Assembly (NCBI RefSeq): GCF_024464655.1
Contig: NZ_JANHAV010000004.1
Span: 124,001-188,000, forward strand
Length of the DNA: 64,000 nucleotides
From: Halobellus inordinatus
GTDB taxonomy: Archaea > Halobacteriota > Halobacteria > Halobacteriales > Haloferacaceae
Direction: 5' to 3'
The notes under the pieces are model-generated. The model was not told the DNA's origin. It did no database searches and saw only the letters and a program-made list of their open reading frames with translations. Below, one piece after another: positions 24,600-34,249 of this stretch (positions are counted from its first letter, which is position 1; every line of letters begins with the position of its first letter). The translations under genes were made by a program, and so were the position numbers.

Positions 24600-25414
24600 A
24601 CGTCTACCTCCGCAGGTGCCGTCTTCTCGAACGTCTCGTCGAACAGGTCGGCGATCTCGTTGAACAGGTCCCGCGCGTCTTCGACCCGCTTGTTCTCTTT
24701 CCCGAAGCCGAAGACGGACACGCCGTCACCGATCGATTGCGAGAGGTCGGTGCGCTTTGGGATCTCGAAGACTGGGAGCGAGTACGCCGATTTGATCTCC
24801 TCGATTGTGTTCCGGTGTTCGGAGTTTTGCTCAACACGGTTACACACGATTGCAAGTCGGTTGATGTCACCGTACGCTGGTTCAAGCGAACCCAACTGCT
24901 TCGCGAATATCTGAAGACTGTTGGCGTTGAGTTTCTCGGGGATGACGGGGATGACGACGTTGCTGGTCGCGACGAGGGCGTTATCGGTGAGGACGTTCAG
25001 CGAGGGTGGCGTATCGACGATGATGTAGTCGTAGTTCTTGTCGAGTTCGTCGAGTGCCATTCCCAGCCGCTCACGACTCTTCGGAGCTTCGAGTAGCGTC
25101 TGGATGTTTTTGTTGTTCGCGAGCTTCTCACTGGCTGGTAGGATGTCGAACTCCTCGTGTTCGACGATGATGTCGTTCACCGACTCCATCTGATCGAAGT
25201 CGAGGACGTCGAAGAGCGTGGTCCGATCGGTGTCGTAGTACAGACCACTGTAGCCGAGAGAGCACGTGAGACCGCCGTGATAGTCGATGTCGACGAGGAG
25301 GACGTCGTAGCCGCGTGCTGCGAGTGCACCACCAGTGTGAATGACGTCGGTTGTCTTTCCCGCACCACCTTTCTGATTCGCCACCGTGATTCGTGCCGTG
25401 TTAGTTTCGCTCAT
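24596..25414 (-). CDS. parA: ParA-family partition ATPase
   Basis: The 272-residue reading begins at MSETNTARITVANQ; a start six codons upstream is less likely. It has the deviant Walker A of the ParA/MinD class (KGGAGKT), the VLLVDIDYHGG switch region and YDYIIVDTPPSL. ParA ATPases move plasmids or chromosomes along the nucleoid through a DNA-bound partner, here probably the overlapping downstream gene. There is no N-terminal DNA-binding extension, so it is of the short type. The 370-bp region upstream is packed with AACGAA iterons, a likely operator/centromere. This is the clearest sign that the window belongs to a low-copy secondary replicon. Confidence 0.9.
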   Translation of the reverse strand: MSETNTARITVANQKGGAGKTTDVIHTGGALAARGYDVLLVDIDYHGGLTCSLGYSGLYYDTDRTTLFDVLDFDQMESVNDIIVEHEEFDILPASEKLANNKNIQTLLEAPKSRERLGMALDELDKNYDYIIVDTPPSLNVLTDNALVATSNVVIPVIPEKLNANSLQIFAKQLGSLEPAYGDINRLAIVCNRVEQNSEHRNTIEEIKSAYSLPVFEIPKRTDLSQSIGDGVSVFGFGKENKRVEDARDLFNEIADLFDETFEKTAPAEVDV

Positions 25415-25800
25415 TCTTCTTGTTCCTCTCAATCAGTTCGTTTGATTCGTTTCTTTCATTATGCTCGTTTAGTTCGGTGCATTCAGTGAGGGATTTTCAC
25501 TTGGTGAGATGATGACGACGATGTTAAAACCATCCGTTCGTTGTACTCGTTGAATCGAACTTATTCGTTGAGTTCGTTACTCTCATTTCATTCGTTTTTA
25601 ATCGACCCCCCCCTTCGTTCACCTTTCTCGTCCCCTTCGTTACCTTCGTTTTTCTCAACGACTCTTTCCTATTCGATACGTCGACGGGAGTTCATTGCCG
25701 TAAATACATTCGTTCCGGTCACTGTTCTCGTTTTATTCGGTGTTTTAGTTTCATTCGTTCTCCTCATTCTATTCGTTACGTTCGTTTCTACATTCTCGGG
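25415..25800. repeat. AACGAA/TTCGTT iteron field upstream of parA
   Basis: I count about 13 exact TTCGTT hexamers plus many one-mismatch forms between 25430 and 25800, mostly spaced 10-30 bases. About five more occur at 24421-24520 within the partner gene. The stretch is pyrimidine-rich on the plus strand, with no credible gene. A centromere (parS-like) or iteron operator function is inferred from position. Confidence 0.6.
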
Positions 25801-25967
25801 CATCTCGGCTGATAGCGGTGGGGATTGTCCGACTCTTTCTCGAAGTCGATTGCGCTGCGCCGTGCAGCACCGCTGATGCAGCCCCCCTGAGTTGATTCCT
25901 CCGCGATGAAGCCCATCGAAGAGTAAGGCTGCCCAGTTCGATGAGAATTAGAACGTGTGCAGACCAC

Positions 25968-28826
25968 TTATGCCGTTCTTTCAGAGCGGTCGAGAACACT
26001 CCGAACAAGATCCGCGATCTCCGCTTCCGACATCGGATCGACATCGACGCGGGACCCGTCAGCAGTATAGAAGACCCCTGCAGTCACGTCCTGGTCAGGG
26101 AACCACTCTTTCAGGACGTGGTAGTACACGCTGAGTTGCTTCCGGTACTCATCCGCGGCGTGCCGTCCGAGGTCGGTCTTGAAGTCGATGATCTCCACGG
26201 TATCGGGACGAATGTGCACGAGGTCGACGACTCCTGAGATGGTGACCTGCTCCCCATCGATGGTGAGTGGGAGATACGCGTCCTCCTCGACCCGTAGTTC
26301 TCCGCCAAGCGAGTCCAGGAACGATTTGATATGACGCTCGTCCTCGTTCGAGGGCTCGACGCCTTCTTCCAACACGTAGCGTTCAGCGAACTCGTGGGTC
26401 TCCGTCCCGAACGCGGTCCCTCTCCCGTCGTCGACGTCCTCGAACACGTCGTCGCGCATCAGCGTGTGTGGCGAGTGTCCGACTGGACCTTCTGGCGTCG
26501 GCACGGAAATCTGTAAGTGTGACTGCGTCGTCTCGCTGACGTCGTCTGCCCGAACGTCGGGTTCCAGTTCCTCGAGGTCGACCGGGAGTTCCTCGATGAA
26601 CGTGTTCGGAGACTCACCTGCTGCAAACACGAGATGGCTCTCTGCCCGGGTCATCGCGACGTAGAGCAAGCGGCGTTCCTCGTCGTACCCACGCGGCAGG
26701 CACTTCTGCAAGACGTCGGCCCGCCAGTTGTCGTGAATGTGGGGATACCCGTGGTCGTCGGCGTAGAGCTTCCGCTGGCGTAACCCGATCGGATCGTCGA
26801 ACGTGATCGCGTTACTGTTCCCACCCGACGGTGGGAAGCGACGAGCGTTCATATTCGCGAGCATGACGATGGGGTGTTCGAGCCCCTTCGCCGCGTGGAT
26901 GGTCTGGACGGTCACCGAGTTCAGACCAGCGCTCGCGTGGACCTCGTGGGTGCTTCCATCATCGATGCCGCGTTCGATGAACCGAATGAGGTCTCCTCGG
27001 GTCAACGTCGTCGCGTTGTGGACAGACTGTATCGTCGTCAGCAACACGTCGGCGTAGGCCCCGTCGTAGTCGTACTGAGAGAACACGCGCTGGGCAACGC
27101 CACCGACGGTCTCCAGTGACGCGAGCTCCGACTCGAACGCCTGCATATTGTCGGGGTACTTCTCGCTCTGGAGGACGTGTTTGACCTCGTCGAGCGTGTA
27201 CCCGGCTTCCTCGAGTACGACCGCCCAGCCTCGCTCGAAATCGGATTCGAGGATCCGCAGCCACGCCAAGAGGATCTTTGCCGGATCGGAACGGAACAAC
27301 TCGATGCCACCCTCGTACGCCATCGGCAACCCATACTCCTCGGCAACAGAGAGGAGTTCTCGGCCGAAGTCACGAGTCCGGGTGAGGACCGCGATGTCAC
27401 CGTACTCCGGGCAGCGAAGGTCGCCGTCCTCCTCGATCTGATACGCGTCGTTCCCGACGATCTCCTGAATCTTGGTCAGGACGGTCTCGTGTTCGTCTTC
27501 GTGTTGGACCGCCTCTATGTGGGAGTTCTCGTGCGCAGTATTCGAAGAGAGCGACACGATGCGGTCTCGGACGGCGGCCTCGTCGACGTCGTCCGTGCTC
27601 CCCGCGGGTGTCACCAGACTGTGTTCGGAGAAGTCGAGGATGTCCTGCGTCGACCGATAGTTCTCGACGAGTTCGATATCGGTGATCGGGCGGGTCGCCC
27701 ACGACACTCGCTCGTGGTCCTCATTGAGTTCGTCGACGAACCGATCCAGCCGGGATTCGAACTCAGTGATGTTCTCGACGGCAGCATACTGGAACGAGTA
27801 GATGCTCTGTTTCCAGTCGCCGACGACACAGACGTTGTTCGTATCCGCGAGCAAGAGTGCGAGTTTGAACTGGATCTCACTAGAGTCCTGGAACTCGTCG
27901 ATCATCACGTACTCGAAGGCGACGTCGTCGTGGAGTCGGTGATCCTCACAGAGTACGACGAACGCGAACAGTTGGAGGAAGCCGAAATTGAGGTAATTGC
28001 GGCTGAGCGCGAACTCTACGTACTCGTGGTAGACGTCGTGGACAAAGTTCTTGAGATCCTCTCGCTGTTCCTCGAACGCGAGCTGAGCGACGGCAGCAGG
28101 CACCTGCTTTTCTCCCCATCCGCCGCGGATCGCCTCTTTCTCGGGTGCGTCCGGGAGATAACACTTACCCTTCCCGTAGTCGCCGAGCTTCGAGCGCAGC
28201 TTGGACTGCTTGCTCCCGTCGTTTCTAGGTTGGTTCTGCTCGTCGAAGACCTCTCGGAACGACTCGAAGTTACCATCCAGATATCGCTCGCCGTTGCGAT
28301 ACCAGCCCTCGGCCGTCGGGAAGACACCTTTCGCCGCAAGCTGATTGATTAACCCGAGGAGTTCGACTGGTTCCTCGATAGCGCGGAAGAAGTCGTCGTA
28401 CTCGGGGTGATCGTCGCTGAAGCGCCGGACGAACTCGCGGAACTGCGCCTTCTCGACGTTCTCGTCTTCGAGGACTCGCGTCGATCCGGTGATGCGGTCG
28501 TCGATGCCGAGAAGCGCCGGTGCCTCGAAGCCGTGCTCCATCAGGATGTCGTGACAGAGGCTGTGGAACGTCTGTATCGGCGCGTCAGAGAGTTCACGCA
28601 TCCCGTAGTCACAGTGGGCGACGATTCGGTCTTTCATCTCCGCGGCCGCGTTGTTGGTGAACGTCACGAGGAGGACGTCCTCGGGCTCGACGTCGTCTTG
28701 GTCGACGATTTCGGCGTAGCGGCGGGTGACCGTGAACGTCTTTCCGGTCCCGGCACCGGCGTCGACGACGTGGATTCCCTGTTTGCTGTCGATGAGGTCT
28801 TGCTGACGATCGTTCGGCGAGGTCAT
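25968..28826 (-). CDS. AddA-like UvrD-family helicase with C-terminal nuclease domain
   Basis: A 952-residue protein. Superfamily 1 helicase motifs are in order: Walker A DAGAGTGKT near the N-terminus, VMIDEFQDSS, VGDWKQSIYSFQYA, ENYRS, VQTIHAAKGLEHPIVML and LYVAMTRAESHLVF. The last 150 residues hold a PD-(D/E)XK nuclease (GVVDLVHI, IIDFKTD, QLSVYYHVL). This is the architecture of AddA/RecB-like helicase-nucleases that resect double-strand breaks. Its ATG overlaps the stop of the AddB-like gene (ATGA), so the two are made together. It lies next to the partition genes; a role in repair or in limiting foreign linear DNA is possible. Confidence 0.9.
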   Translation of the reverse strand: MTSPNDRQQDLIDSKQGIHVVDAGAGTGKTFTVTRRYAEIVDQDDVEPEDVLLVTFTNNAAAEMKDRIVAHCDYGMRELSDAPIQTFHSLCHDILMEHGFEAPALLGIDDRITGSTRVLEDENVEKAQFREFVRRFSDDHPEYDDFFRAIEEPVELLGLINQLAAKGVFPTAEGWYRNGERYLDGNFESFREVFDEQNQPRNDGSKQSKLRSKLGDYGKGKCYLPDAPEKEAIRGGWGEKQVPAAVAQLAFEEQREDLKNFVHDVYHEYVEFALSRNYLNFGFLQLFAFVVLCEDHRLHDDVAFEYVMIDEFQDSSEIQFKLALLLADTNNVCVVGDWKQSIYSFQYAAVENITEFESRLDRFVDELNEDHERVSWATRPITDIELVENYRSTQDILDFSEHSLVTPAGSTDDVDEAAVRDRIVSLSSNTAHENSHIEAVQHEDEHETVLTKIQEIVGNDAYQIEEDGDLRCPEYGDIAVLTRTRDFGRELLSVAEEYGLPMAYEGGIELFRSDPAKILLAWLRILESDFERGWAVVLEEAGYTLDEVKHVLQSEKYPDNMQAFESELASLETVGGVAQRVFSQYDYDGAYADVLLTTIQSVHNATTLTRGDLIRFIERGIDDGSTHEVHASAGLNSVTVQTIHAAKGLEHPIVMLANMNARRFPPSGGNSNAITFDDPIGLRQRKLYADDHGYPHIHDNWRADVLQKCLPRGYDEERRLLYVAMTRAESHLVFAAGESPNTFIEELPVDLEELEPDVRADDVSETTQSHLQISVPTPEGPVGHSPHTLMRDDVFEDVDDGRGTAFGTETHEFAERYVLEEGVEPSNEDERHIKSFLDSLGGELRVEEDAYLPLTIDGEQVTISGVVDLVHIRPDTVEIIDFKTDLGRHAADEYRKQLSVYYHVLKEWFPDQDVTAGVFYTADGSRVDVDPMSEAEIADLVRSVLDRSERTA

Positions 28827-31411
28827 CGCGATCCATCCTCCAGGATACAGTCCCGGTTGTCCACGTACCGGTAGTTCGGGTCGCCGGAGAGCCCCTGTAC
28901 CGGGAAGCGCTCCTCGCCGGCACGGCGGGTATTCAATTCTGCAAGGCGTTCTTGGACGAACTGTTCGAACGCGTCCACGTCGCCGGTGAAGTAGTTCTGG
29001 TTGCGAATTCGAAGCAAGTGTCTCAGTGCCTGCTTACAGCCGTTTTTCACGTACTTGTAGTCTCCAACGTCAGCAATCAATCGCGCAGTGAGTGCGTCGG
29101 CGAACTCCGATTCGATGAGTTCGTCGCTGTCGCGGGTGTCTGGGAACTCCTGGCCGTCCAACACAGACCGATACACCTCGTACCTCGATTTCGAGAAGGT
29201 CTTGTTACAGTCGTTCGCGGCGTCTTCCTGCAGCTCGGTGAAGACAGCGGGGCTCGCGATGTACACCTCGTAGGTGACGGGATAGTAGGTCACCGTCGTG
29301 AGGCAGTCCTCCAGAGCGTTCTCCCCTGTCACGACGTCGTCGAGCGTCTCCAGGAAGTGGAAGAACGTGAACTGCAGTTCCTCATCTGGGTGCTCAGTCC
29401 GCTGGTGGGCGAGATAGAGGAGTGCTTGAAAGTTCGGTTTGTCGCTCGGGGGATCGACCGCCGAATGCTTGACGACAGAGTATGTCGACTTCTTCGAGCC
29501 GCTCTTGTAATCGAGGAGTCTGGTGGGACTGTGAACGAGGTCGATTTTTCCCTTCAGTCCGAGGTCGGTGTTCTCGAACCAGCGTTCGGTGTGGGAGGAC
29601 TCGATGGGGCGGTCGTAGTATTCGGCGAAGAAGTTCTCGCTCCGGCCACTGTCGGGCGTCGCCAACCCATCGCCCTGCGGCGGGTTCGTATCGAGGTATT
29701 CGGCGATCGTCTGGAGCCCGACGCGGTATTTGGTGCGTCGGACCTCTCGGTCGACGCCGCGGAGGAACGGGTCGACTTCGTCGAGAATGAGTGTCGCGAC
29801 CTCCTCAAGTGTCTCGGGTGTGACGACGCCTGGATGCGAGACGTAGAACTCTGCGAAGTCGTGGAACAGATTGCCCTCCCTGAAGTGGTCTTTGTCCGGG
29901 TTGTCGAGGAGTCGACTGAAGAAGTAATCGCGGGGGGAGTTGACGTACGTATTCAGACTGGACTGGCTGAGTGCGGTGACGTCTTCGGGAGAGACATCGA
30001 GCGGTTCTTTCTCGAACCCATCTTGCGTCGGTCGCGATGTTCGTGAATGTCGCAGTGAGTCCAGGTCACTGAATCGGTCGAACTCAGCATCGAACAGTTC
30101 CTCGAAGTACAGACACGGAGTGACGGGCGTTCCACCGGCGGTGTCCTGCACGAGGTAGTACTGCTCGACACCGTTCTGTAGGAGTCGTTGGAACTGCCGG
30201 ATGTTCCGCTCGAACTCTTGATCGTTATCGACCCACGGGCGGCGGGGGGACGAATGCGTCCATCCCTCGTCGAGCCCGAGATAGAACACGACGGTGCGGT
30301 CGACGTGCCCGGCTGATTTCGCATCGGCCAGCAGAACGCCCTCGTTTTCGCGATCGACCGGGACGTCGTAGGACTGTAGATAGAATTCGAGTCGGTCAAC
30401 CGCCGGTTCGGTGACGGGATCGTCGAGGAGGCCGAGCGTCGAAAGTTCGTCTCTGAAGGCGTCGACATCGGCATCGATGACGGCCTCGAATGCGTCGGTG
30501 GCGTCCGCGAAGGTGCAGGAACGGACCTCCTCACGGAACTCGTGGAACCACTCGATTCCCGAGTGGTCGAGGTCGACGAGCCGCTTCTCGTCGTGCTCGA
30601 TGTCGATTGGCATCCCGAGTTGGGTGAGGAGTGGTCGAACGTCGCCAACTCGCGTATCTCGGCCAGCGCGTGCACTTCGGAGGAGTTGCAGAAATGCGCG
30701 GTGGCGAGTATCGTCGCTGAACCCCGGGCCGCCGTAGTAGGGGATGTCGGCTGCGTCCAGCGCCGACTCGATGAGCGGGGAATACTGACTGGCAGCATCG
30801 AGGACGACGGCCACGTCGTCGGCGTTCTCCTGCGTTACGGTATCGAGGACAGTATCGACAATTGCGGCCGGCGAATCGAGGATTCGGAACGGTGGCTGAT
30901 CGAACGGGTCCTCAGAGAACGGGTCGATCGTCTCGTAGGTTGGGGGAAGAATCGAGCGTTCGAGTTCGGTGAGTTGCTTTAATCCGACGACAGCGACCGA
31001 CGTGTCGGCGTCTATCGTGTACTCGGTAAGCCGTTTGGACGTCGTATCCATCTCCGCGATGCAGTCGACCGCAGTGTGCGTCGGGTCCGTCGCGAACTGC
31101 TCGTAGTCGAGAACGGCTTCGGCCGTCCCCTGGTACTCCCAGCACTGGAGGATGTTCCCGACCGCGTAGGACGCCTCCTTCCAGTCGAGATCGGTCGCCT
31201 TGATGACTTCGAGAAACGCGAGCCGGTCCTCGGCCTCTTCTCGCCGTCTGGCAGCGAGTCGACGTGGTGTGATCGCGAAAGCTCCGAAGTGGGGGTGGTC
31301 GAGACGCCGGTTCAGGGCGCTTGCCATCGGCGCATCCGGCACGAGCACGAGGTCGAACTCCTTGCACTCCTCGTAGAGCGAATCGATAGACTTCGCTCGC
31401 GTAATTGACAC
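28823..31411 (-). CDS. AddB-like protein with PD-(D/E)XK nuclease
   Basis: An 862-residue protein from GTG 31411. The N-terminal region shows an inactivated helicase fold (LVLVPDAPMASALNRRL in place of a Walker A; VVLDAASQYSPLIESAL). The C-terminal third is a RecB-type nuclease: SQSSLNTYVNSPRDYFFSRL, EGNLFHDFAEFYV, GLKGKIDLV with Asp, then LLDYKSGS and FQALLYLAHQ. I do not see the four-cysteine iron-sulfur cluster of bacterial AddB. The stop overlaps the start of the AddA-like gene, as in a two-subunit AddAB complex. Confidence 0.85.
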   Translation of the reverse strand: MSITRAKSIDSLYEECKEFDLVLVPDAPMASALNRRLDHPHFGAFAITPRRLAARRREEAEDRLAFLEVIKATDLDWKEASYAVGNILQCWEYQGTAEAVLDYEQFATDPTHTAVDCIAEMDTTSKRLTEYTIDADTSVAVVGLKQLTELERSILPPTYETIDPFSEDPFDQPPFRILDSPAAIVDTVLDTVTQENADDVAVVLDAASQYSPLIESALDAADIPYYGGPGFSDDTRHRAFLQLLRSARAGRDTRVGDVRPLLTQLGMPIDIEHDEKRLVDLDHSGIEWFHEFREEVRSCTFADATDAFEAVIDADVDAFRDELSTLGLLDDPVTEPAVDRLEFYLQSYDVPVDRENEGVLLADAKSAGHVDRTVVFYLGLDEGWTHSSPRRPWVDNDQEFERNIRQFQRLLQNGVEQYYLVQDTAGGTPVTPCLYFEELFDAEFDRFSDLDSLRHSRTSRPTQDGFEKEPLDVSPEDVTALSQSSLNTYVNSPRDYFFSRLLDNPDKDHFREGNLFHDFAEFYVSHPGVVTPETLEEVATLILDEVDPFLRGVDREVRRTKYRVGLQTIAEYLDTNPPQGDGLATPDSGRSENFFAEYYDRPIESSHTERWFENTDLGLKGKIDLVHSPTRLLDYKSGSKKSTYSVVKHSAVDPPSDKPNFQALLYLAHQRTEHPDEELQFTFFHFLETLDDVVTGENALEDCLTTVTYYPVTYEVYIASPAVFTELQEDAANDCNKTFSKSRYEVYRSVLDGQEFPDTRDSDELIESEFADALTARLIADVGDYKYVKNGCKQALRHLLRIRNQNYFTGDVDAFEQFVQERLAELNTRRAGEERFPVQGLSGDPNYRYVDNRDCILEDGSR

Positions 31412-31586
31412 GGACTATCGGACTCAGGTGGGTTTCAAAAATGTGTCGTCAAGACTGCTCGGATGGGTGCATCACGCGCTCATCAACACGTTGGCCACGA
31501 CGTAGAGGTCTCGAGTAGAACCGTATTACGCAATCTGGAGTCGGATAATAACAGTCTTTATCCCTCGCTAATCACTCTGTAGTATT

Positions 31587-31973
31587 GTGAGAAATAAACA
31601 AAATCAATCGACAGGTCGGATCGGACCTCTTACCCAGATCCAGTGGCTAGCAGTTGTGTTAGTCGTCATTACTGGCGTCCTCCACGTGTATGCTGGTATC
31701 GTCGAGGGCCGGGCTCCTGTTGCACTCGCAGGCGTCGGCTACGCTGGTGCACTTGTGCTCTTTTTCCTCGACTACCGCCGGCGAATGCTCTACCTGATCG
31801 GGATTCCGTATACGGCCGTGCAGTTCCCCCTCTGGATCGTGGCCAAGTCAGAGTACGGGATGATCGACTACGTTGACAAGGCGGTCCAGGTCGTCTTGAT
31901 CCTCGTGTTGATCTACCTCTATCTGACCACGCGGTCCGAGTCGACCGGGAACACGGCAACGACGGTGGACTGA
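31587..31973 (+). CDS. Four-helix membrane protein (DUF7475-like)
   Basis: A 128-residue protein from GTG. Four hydrophobic helices are visible: WLAVVLVVITGVLHVYAGI, VALAGVGYAGALVLFFLDY, LIGIPYTAVQFPLWIVA and AVQVVLILVLIYLYL. It resembles small haloarchaeal membrane proteins of the DUF7475 type. No substrate residues are evident. The gene is monocistronic; its TGA stop at 31971-31973 borders copy 2 of the 79-bp inverted-repeat element. Confidence 0.8.
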   Translation: MRNKQNQSTGRIGPLTQIQWLAVVLVVITGVLHVYAGIVEGRAPVALAGVGYAGALVLFFLDYRRRMLYLIGIPYTAVQFPLWIVAKSEYGMIDYVDKAVQVVLILVLIYLYLTTRSESTGNTATTVD

Positions 31974-32052
31974 TACTGTCGGACAGCAATTCGTGAATCA
32001 TATTGGCACCCACGGGGTGCCGATACTTTTCACATCGTTCTGTCCGACAGTA
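31974..32052. repeat. 79-bp inverted-repeat element, copy 2
   Basis: The termini are perfect TACTGTCGGACAG/CTGTCCGACAGTA with a GGCACCC-ACGG-GGTGCC centre, in the orientation opposite to copy 1. TGA flanks both sides; the left one is the stop codon of the membrane protein gene. Confidence 0.9.
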
Positions 32053-32085
32053 TGAGCGAGCGAATTTCCGGGGCGTCTGCCGCGC

Positions 32086-32475
32086 TCAGTTATCTCGAAT
32101 CACCATTATCTTCACTCGGTTCACGCCGTCGAAGTCACGGAGGCGGTAGGTCAACTCCCGAACGCGGTCGCCGGCCCCCTGGCAGAATAAGGATTCGAGA
32201 CACCACTCGCCCTGGTGTGTGTGACTCGTGTTGAGAATCTCATCTTGATACTCGTGTTGGACCGCGTGGAGTTCTCCGATCACCTCGTGATGGCGGTAGT
32301 CGAAGGCGACGAGCGCGATAACGTCTCCGCTGAGGTCTTCGAGTCGAGAATGCGATTCGATGTACTCCTGCATCGCCTCGCGAACTGCTCGGGACCGATT
32401 ATCCAGTCCCTCGTCTTGCCAGACCCGATCGAACTCCTCGAGGATCGCATCCGGGATATTGAAACTCGTTCGCAT
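32086..32475 (-). CDS. nikR: NikR-type nickel-responsive regulator
   Basis: A 129-residue protein. Residues 1-45 form a ribbon-helix-helix (MRTSFNIPDAILEEFDRVW, NRSRAVREAMQEYI). The rest is the ACT-like metal-binding domain with LHAVQHEYQDEIL, TSHTHQGEWCLES and VKIMVIRDN. The His-x-H and Cys residues match the square-planar nickel site of NikR. It represses uptake genes when nickel is bound. It is not followed by a nickel ABC or NikM gene; the closest candidate target is the MFS gene 70 bases upstream in the same direction. Confidence 0.9.
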   Translation of the reverse strand: MRTSFNIPDAILEEFDRVWQDEGLDNRSRAVREAMQEYIESHSRLEDLSGDVIALVAFDYRHHEVIGELHAVQHEYQDEILNTSHTHQGEWCLESLFCQGAGDRVRELTYRLRDFDGVNRVKIMVIRDN

Positions 32476-32545
32476 CGGGTGCTTTTCGGACTACCCGTAC
32501 AAGAGTCCCGAGTATGCTCTCTCTGTGAGTCGACAGTCATAGCCG

Positions 32546-33766
32546 CTATCTCTCGATGGGTGCCTCCCAGAGCAAGATTCCAACCGAGCCGACGATCAGC
32601 ACGATACCGGCCACAGCGAGTGCGAACAGAGGCGAGACAACGTCGGAGATGACGCCACTCCCGAGTTGGAACGGGACGACGGCGAGGCCACTGACCATCG
32701 CCATCGCACTGAGCACGGTCGCCCGGCCCATCGTCTCGATGCGGTCGTTGATGTACTGGCCAGCGAACGACCGCGTCACGTCCGAAAGCCCGCGGATCAG
32801 CAGGAACGTCGGCAGCGCGAGTACCGGCACGAAGTACATCCCCACCAGTGCGCCGCCGACGACGAAGGGCAGCCACAGAAACCACGTTCGGAGCCCGAGG
32901 CGCGCACGAATCGCACCAGTGTAGTAGCTCAGCCCTGCGCCGAAGAGACTGTACGCCGCGTAGAACCACCCGAGCAGTGACCTCACTCGCGACTGCGAGA
33001 CGCCGAAGTCGAGGACAATCGTCTCGAAGATCGGTTGAAGAAACACGAACACCAGATACGTCACTGCCGCGTAGAGGACGTAATAATACAGCACGAACGC
33101 CCGTATATTCCGTTGTGAGATGGTCCGTCGGATGATCGAGAGCGTACGACGAAAGCTCAGTTTCGTGGAGTCCGTTCGTTCGTAGGTCGCGGGCTCGTCT
33201 ATCGTCAGGAGGACACCCACGCCAGTTGCCGTGACCCCGGCAGCGACGAACCATGGATACGACAGGTCGATACTGCCCAGGTAGCCCCCGACGATCGCCG
33301 CTCCAGCGCCGATCGCTAGGGCGACGGATTCGCCGCGGCCACGGACGTGCGCGAACTCGTCCTCGGAGAGGTCGTCGGTGAGCGTATCGTACAGCCACGC
33401 GTCTTCACTTCCCGAGCGGAAGTTGTAGCCCATCGACCAACAGACGTACAGAGCCGCGAGCGCCCAGAACGAACTGGACAGTCCGATTCCGAGCAATGTG
33501 ACCGAGATGAGCGCGGTTCCGGTCAGGAGGCTGTTGCGCCGACCGACCCGGTCACCGATGTAGCCAGTCGGAATTTCACCTAGCAGCGTCGTCAGATTGT
33601 ATATCGCTTCGAGGATGGCGATCTGCGTAAAATTGAGCCCCTGAGCGAGAAAGAAGAGATACATAATTGGCCGATAAAACTCGACGGCCTTCGTCGATTT
33701 GTAGAGATAGTACTTCAGAACGCTCGCCGGAGGAAGATCAGATGCACCCCAGAATAGAACAGCCAT
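32546..33766 (-). CDS. MFS transporter
   Basis: A 406-residue membrane protein with about 12 helices. The MFS signature GEIPTGYIGDRVGRRNSLL lies between helices 2 and 3 and a weaker one in the second half (GLSDVTRSFAGQYINDR). A charged central loop (TYERTDSTKLSFRR) separates the halves. The sequence resembles haloarchaeal efflux-type MFS proteins of unknown substrate. NikR follows 70 bases downstream on the same strand, so metal-linked control is conceivable but unproven. Confidence 0.85.
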   Translation of the reverse strand: MAVLFWGASDLPPASVLKYYLYKSTKAVEFYRPIMYLFFLAQGLNFTQIAILEAIYNLTTLLGEIPTGYIGDRVGRRNSLLTGTALISVTLLGIGLSSSFWALAALYVCWSMGYNFRSGSEDAWLYDTLTDDLSEDEFAHVRGRGESVALAIGAGAAIVGGYLGSIDLSYPWFVAAGVTATGVGVLLTIDEPATYERTDSTKLSFRRTLSIIRRTISQRNIRAFVLYYYVLYAAVTYLVFVFLQPIFETIVLDFGVSQSRVRSLLGWFYAAYSLFGAGLSYYTGAIRARLGLRTWFLWLPFVVGGALVGMYFVPVLALPTFLLIRGLSDVTRSFAGQYINDRIETMGRATVLSAMAMVSGLAVVPFQLGSGVISDVVSPLFALAVAGIVLIVGSVGILLWEAPIER

Positions 33767-34249
33767 ACTGGTGATGGATATTCTGAAGAAATGGGTGTTG
33801 TGTTATGATTGATCTGAAATTTCGTAATACGGCTCCATCGAGTGAGTAGAGTCGGGATTCATTATCCGCTATTCCTGGTCTGACACACTCCGCGATACCG
33901 ATGCTTCCTACACAGCATAGTGGGGGCGTGTTGGACCGTGTATGCAATGAGGCCGACATCGGGGCAGCAGTGGAGTTCGAAGACGCTGCGATCGGTCACT
34001 CGCTGGCGACCGTTCGCTCAAACTGATTAGCGAGGCCACTCGTCCTGTTATCACCTTGCCAGACCCCGGAGGGTCGGAGCAGTGACATCACCGATAGTCT
34101 GAATACTTCTGCACTCACTACGACTCGACGAACCACCTGAGCGAGGATCAGTGACAGCAAAACAGTGGGCGATATGAACCACCACCTTATCACGATCTTC
34201 AGCTGGATGAGTACTCAAAAATATATGAAGACGGGCCCACGATCGCTCA
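33767..34249. other. Spacer without a confident gene
   Basis: Only a 65-codon minus-strand frame (34193-33996; WWFISPTVLLSLILAQ) has a hydrophobic, protein-like start, but it turns Arg/Ser-rich and lacks a promoter. It may be a remnant of a small membrane protein. No repeat other than the element at 34250 is seen. Confidence 0.35.

Noticed and set aside
25430-25800. CRISPR array
   Set aside because: The repeated unit is only 6 bases with irregular spacing, with no constant 25-40-base repeats and no cas genes nearby.
25541-25876. 111-codon plus-strand frame in the iteron field
   Set aside because: Composition is driven by TTCGTT and CT-rich repeats (Ser/Phe/Leu runs), not acidic as haloarchaeal proteins are; it is better explained as a non-coding iteron array.
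27177-28352. Long plus-strand frame of 391 codons
   Set aside because: It is exactly antisense to the helicase gene; long antisense frames are expected in GC-rich DNA. The minus strand has all helicase motifs.
28952-30046. Plus-strand frame of 364 codons
   Set aside because: Antisense shadow of the AddB-like gene, with no domain of its own.
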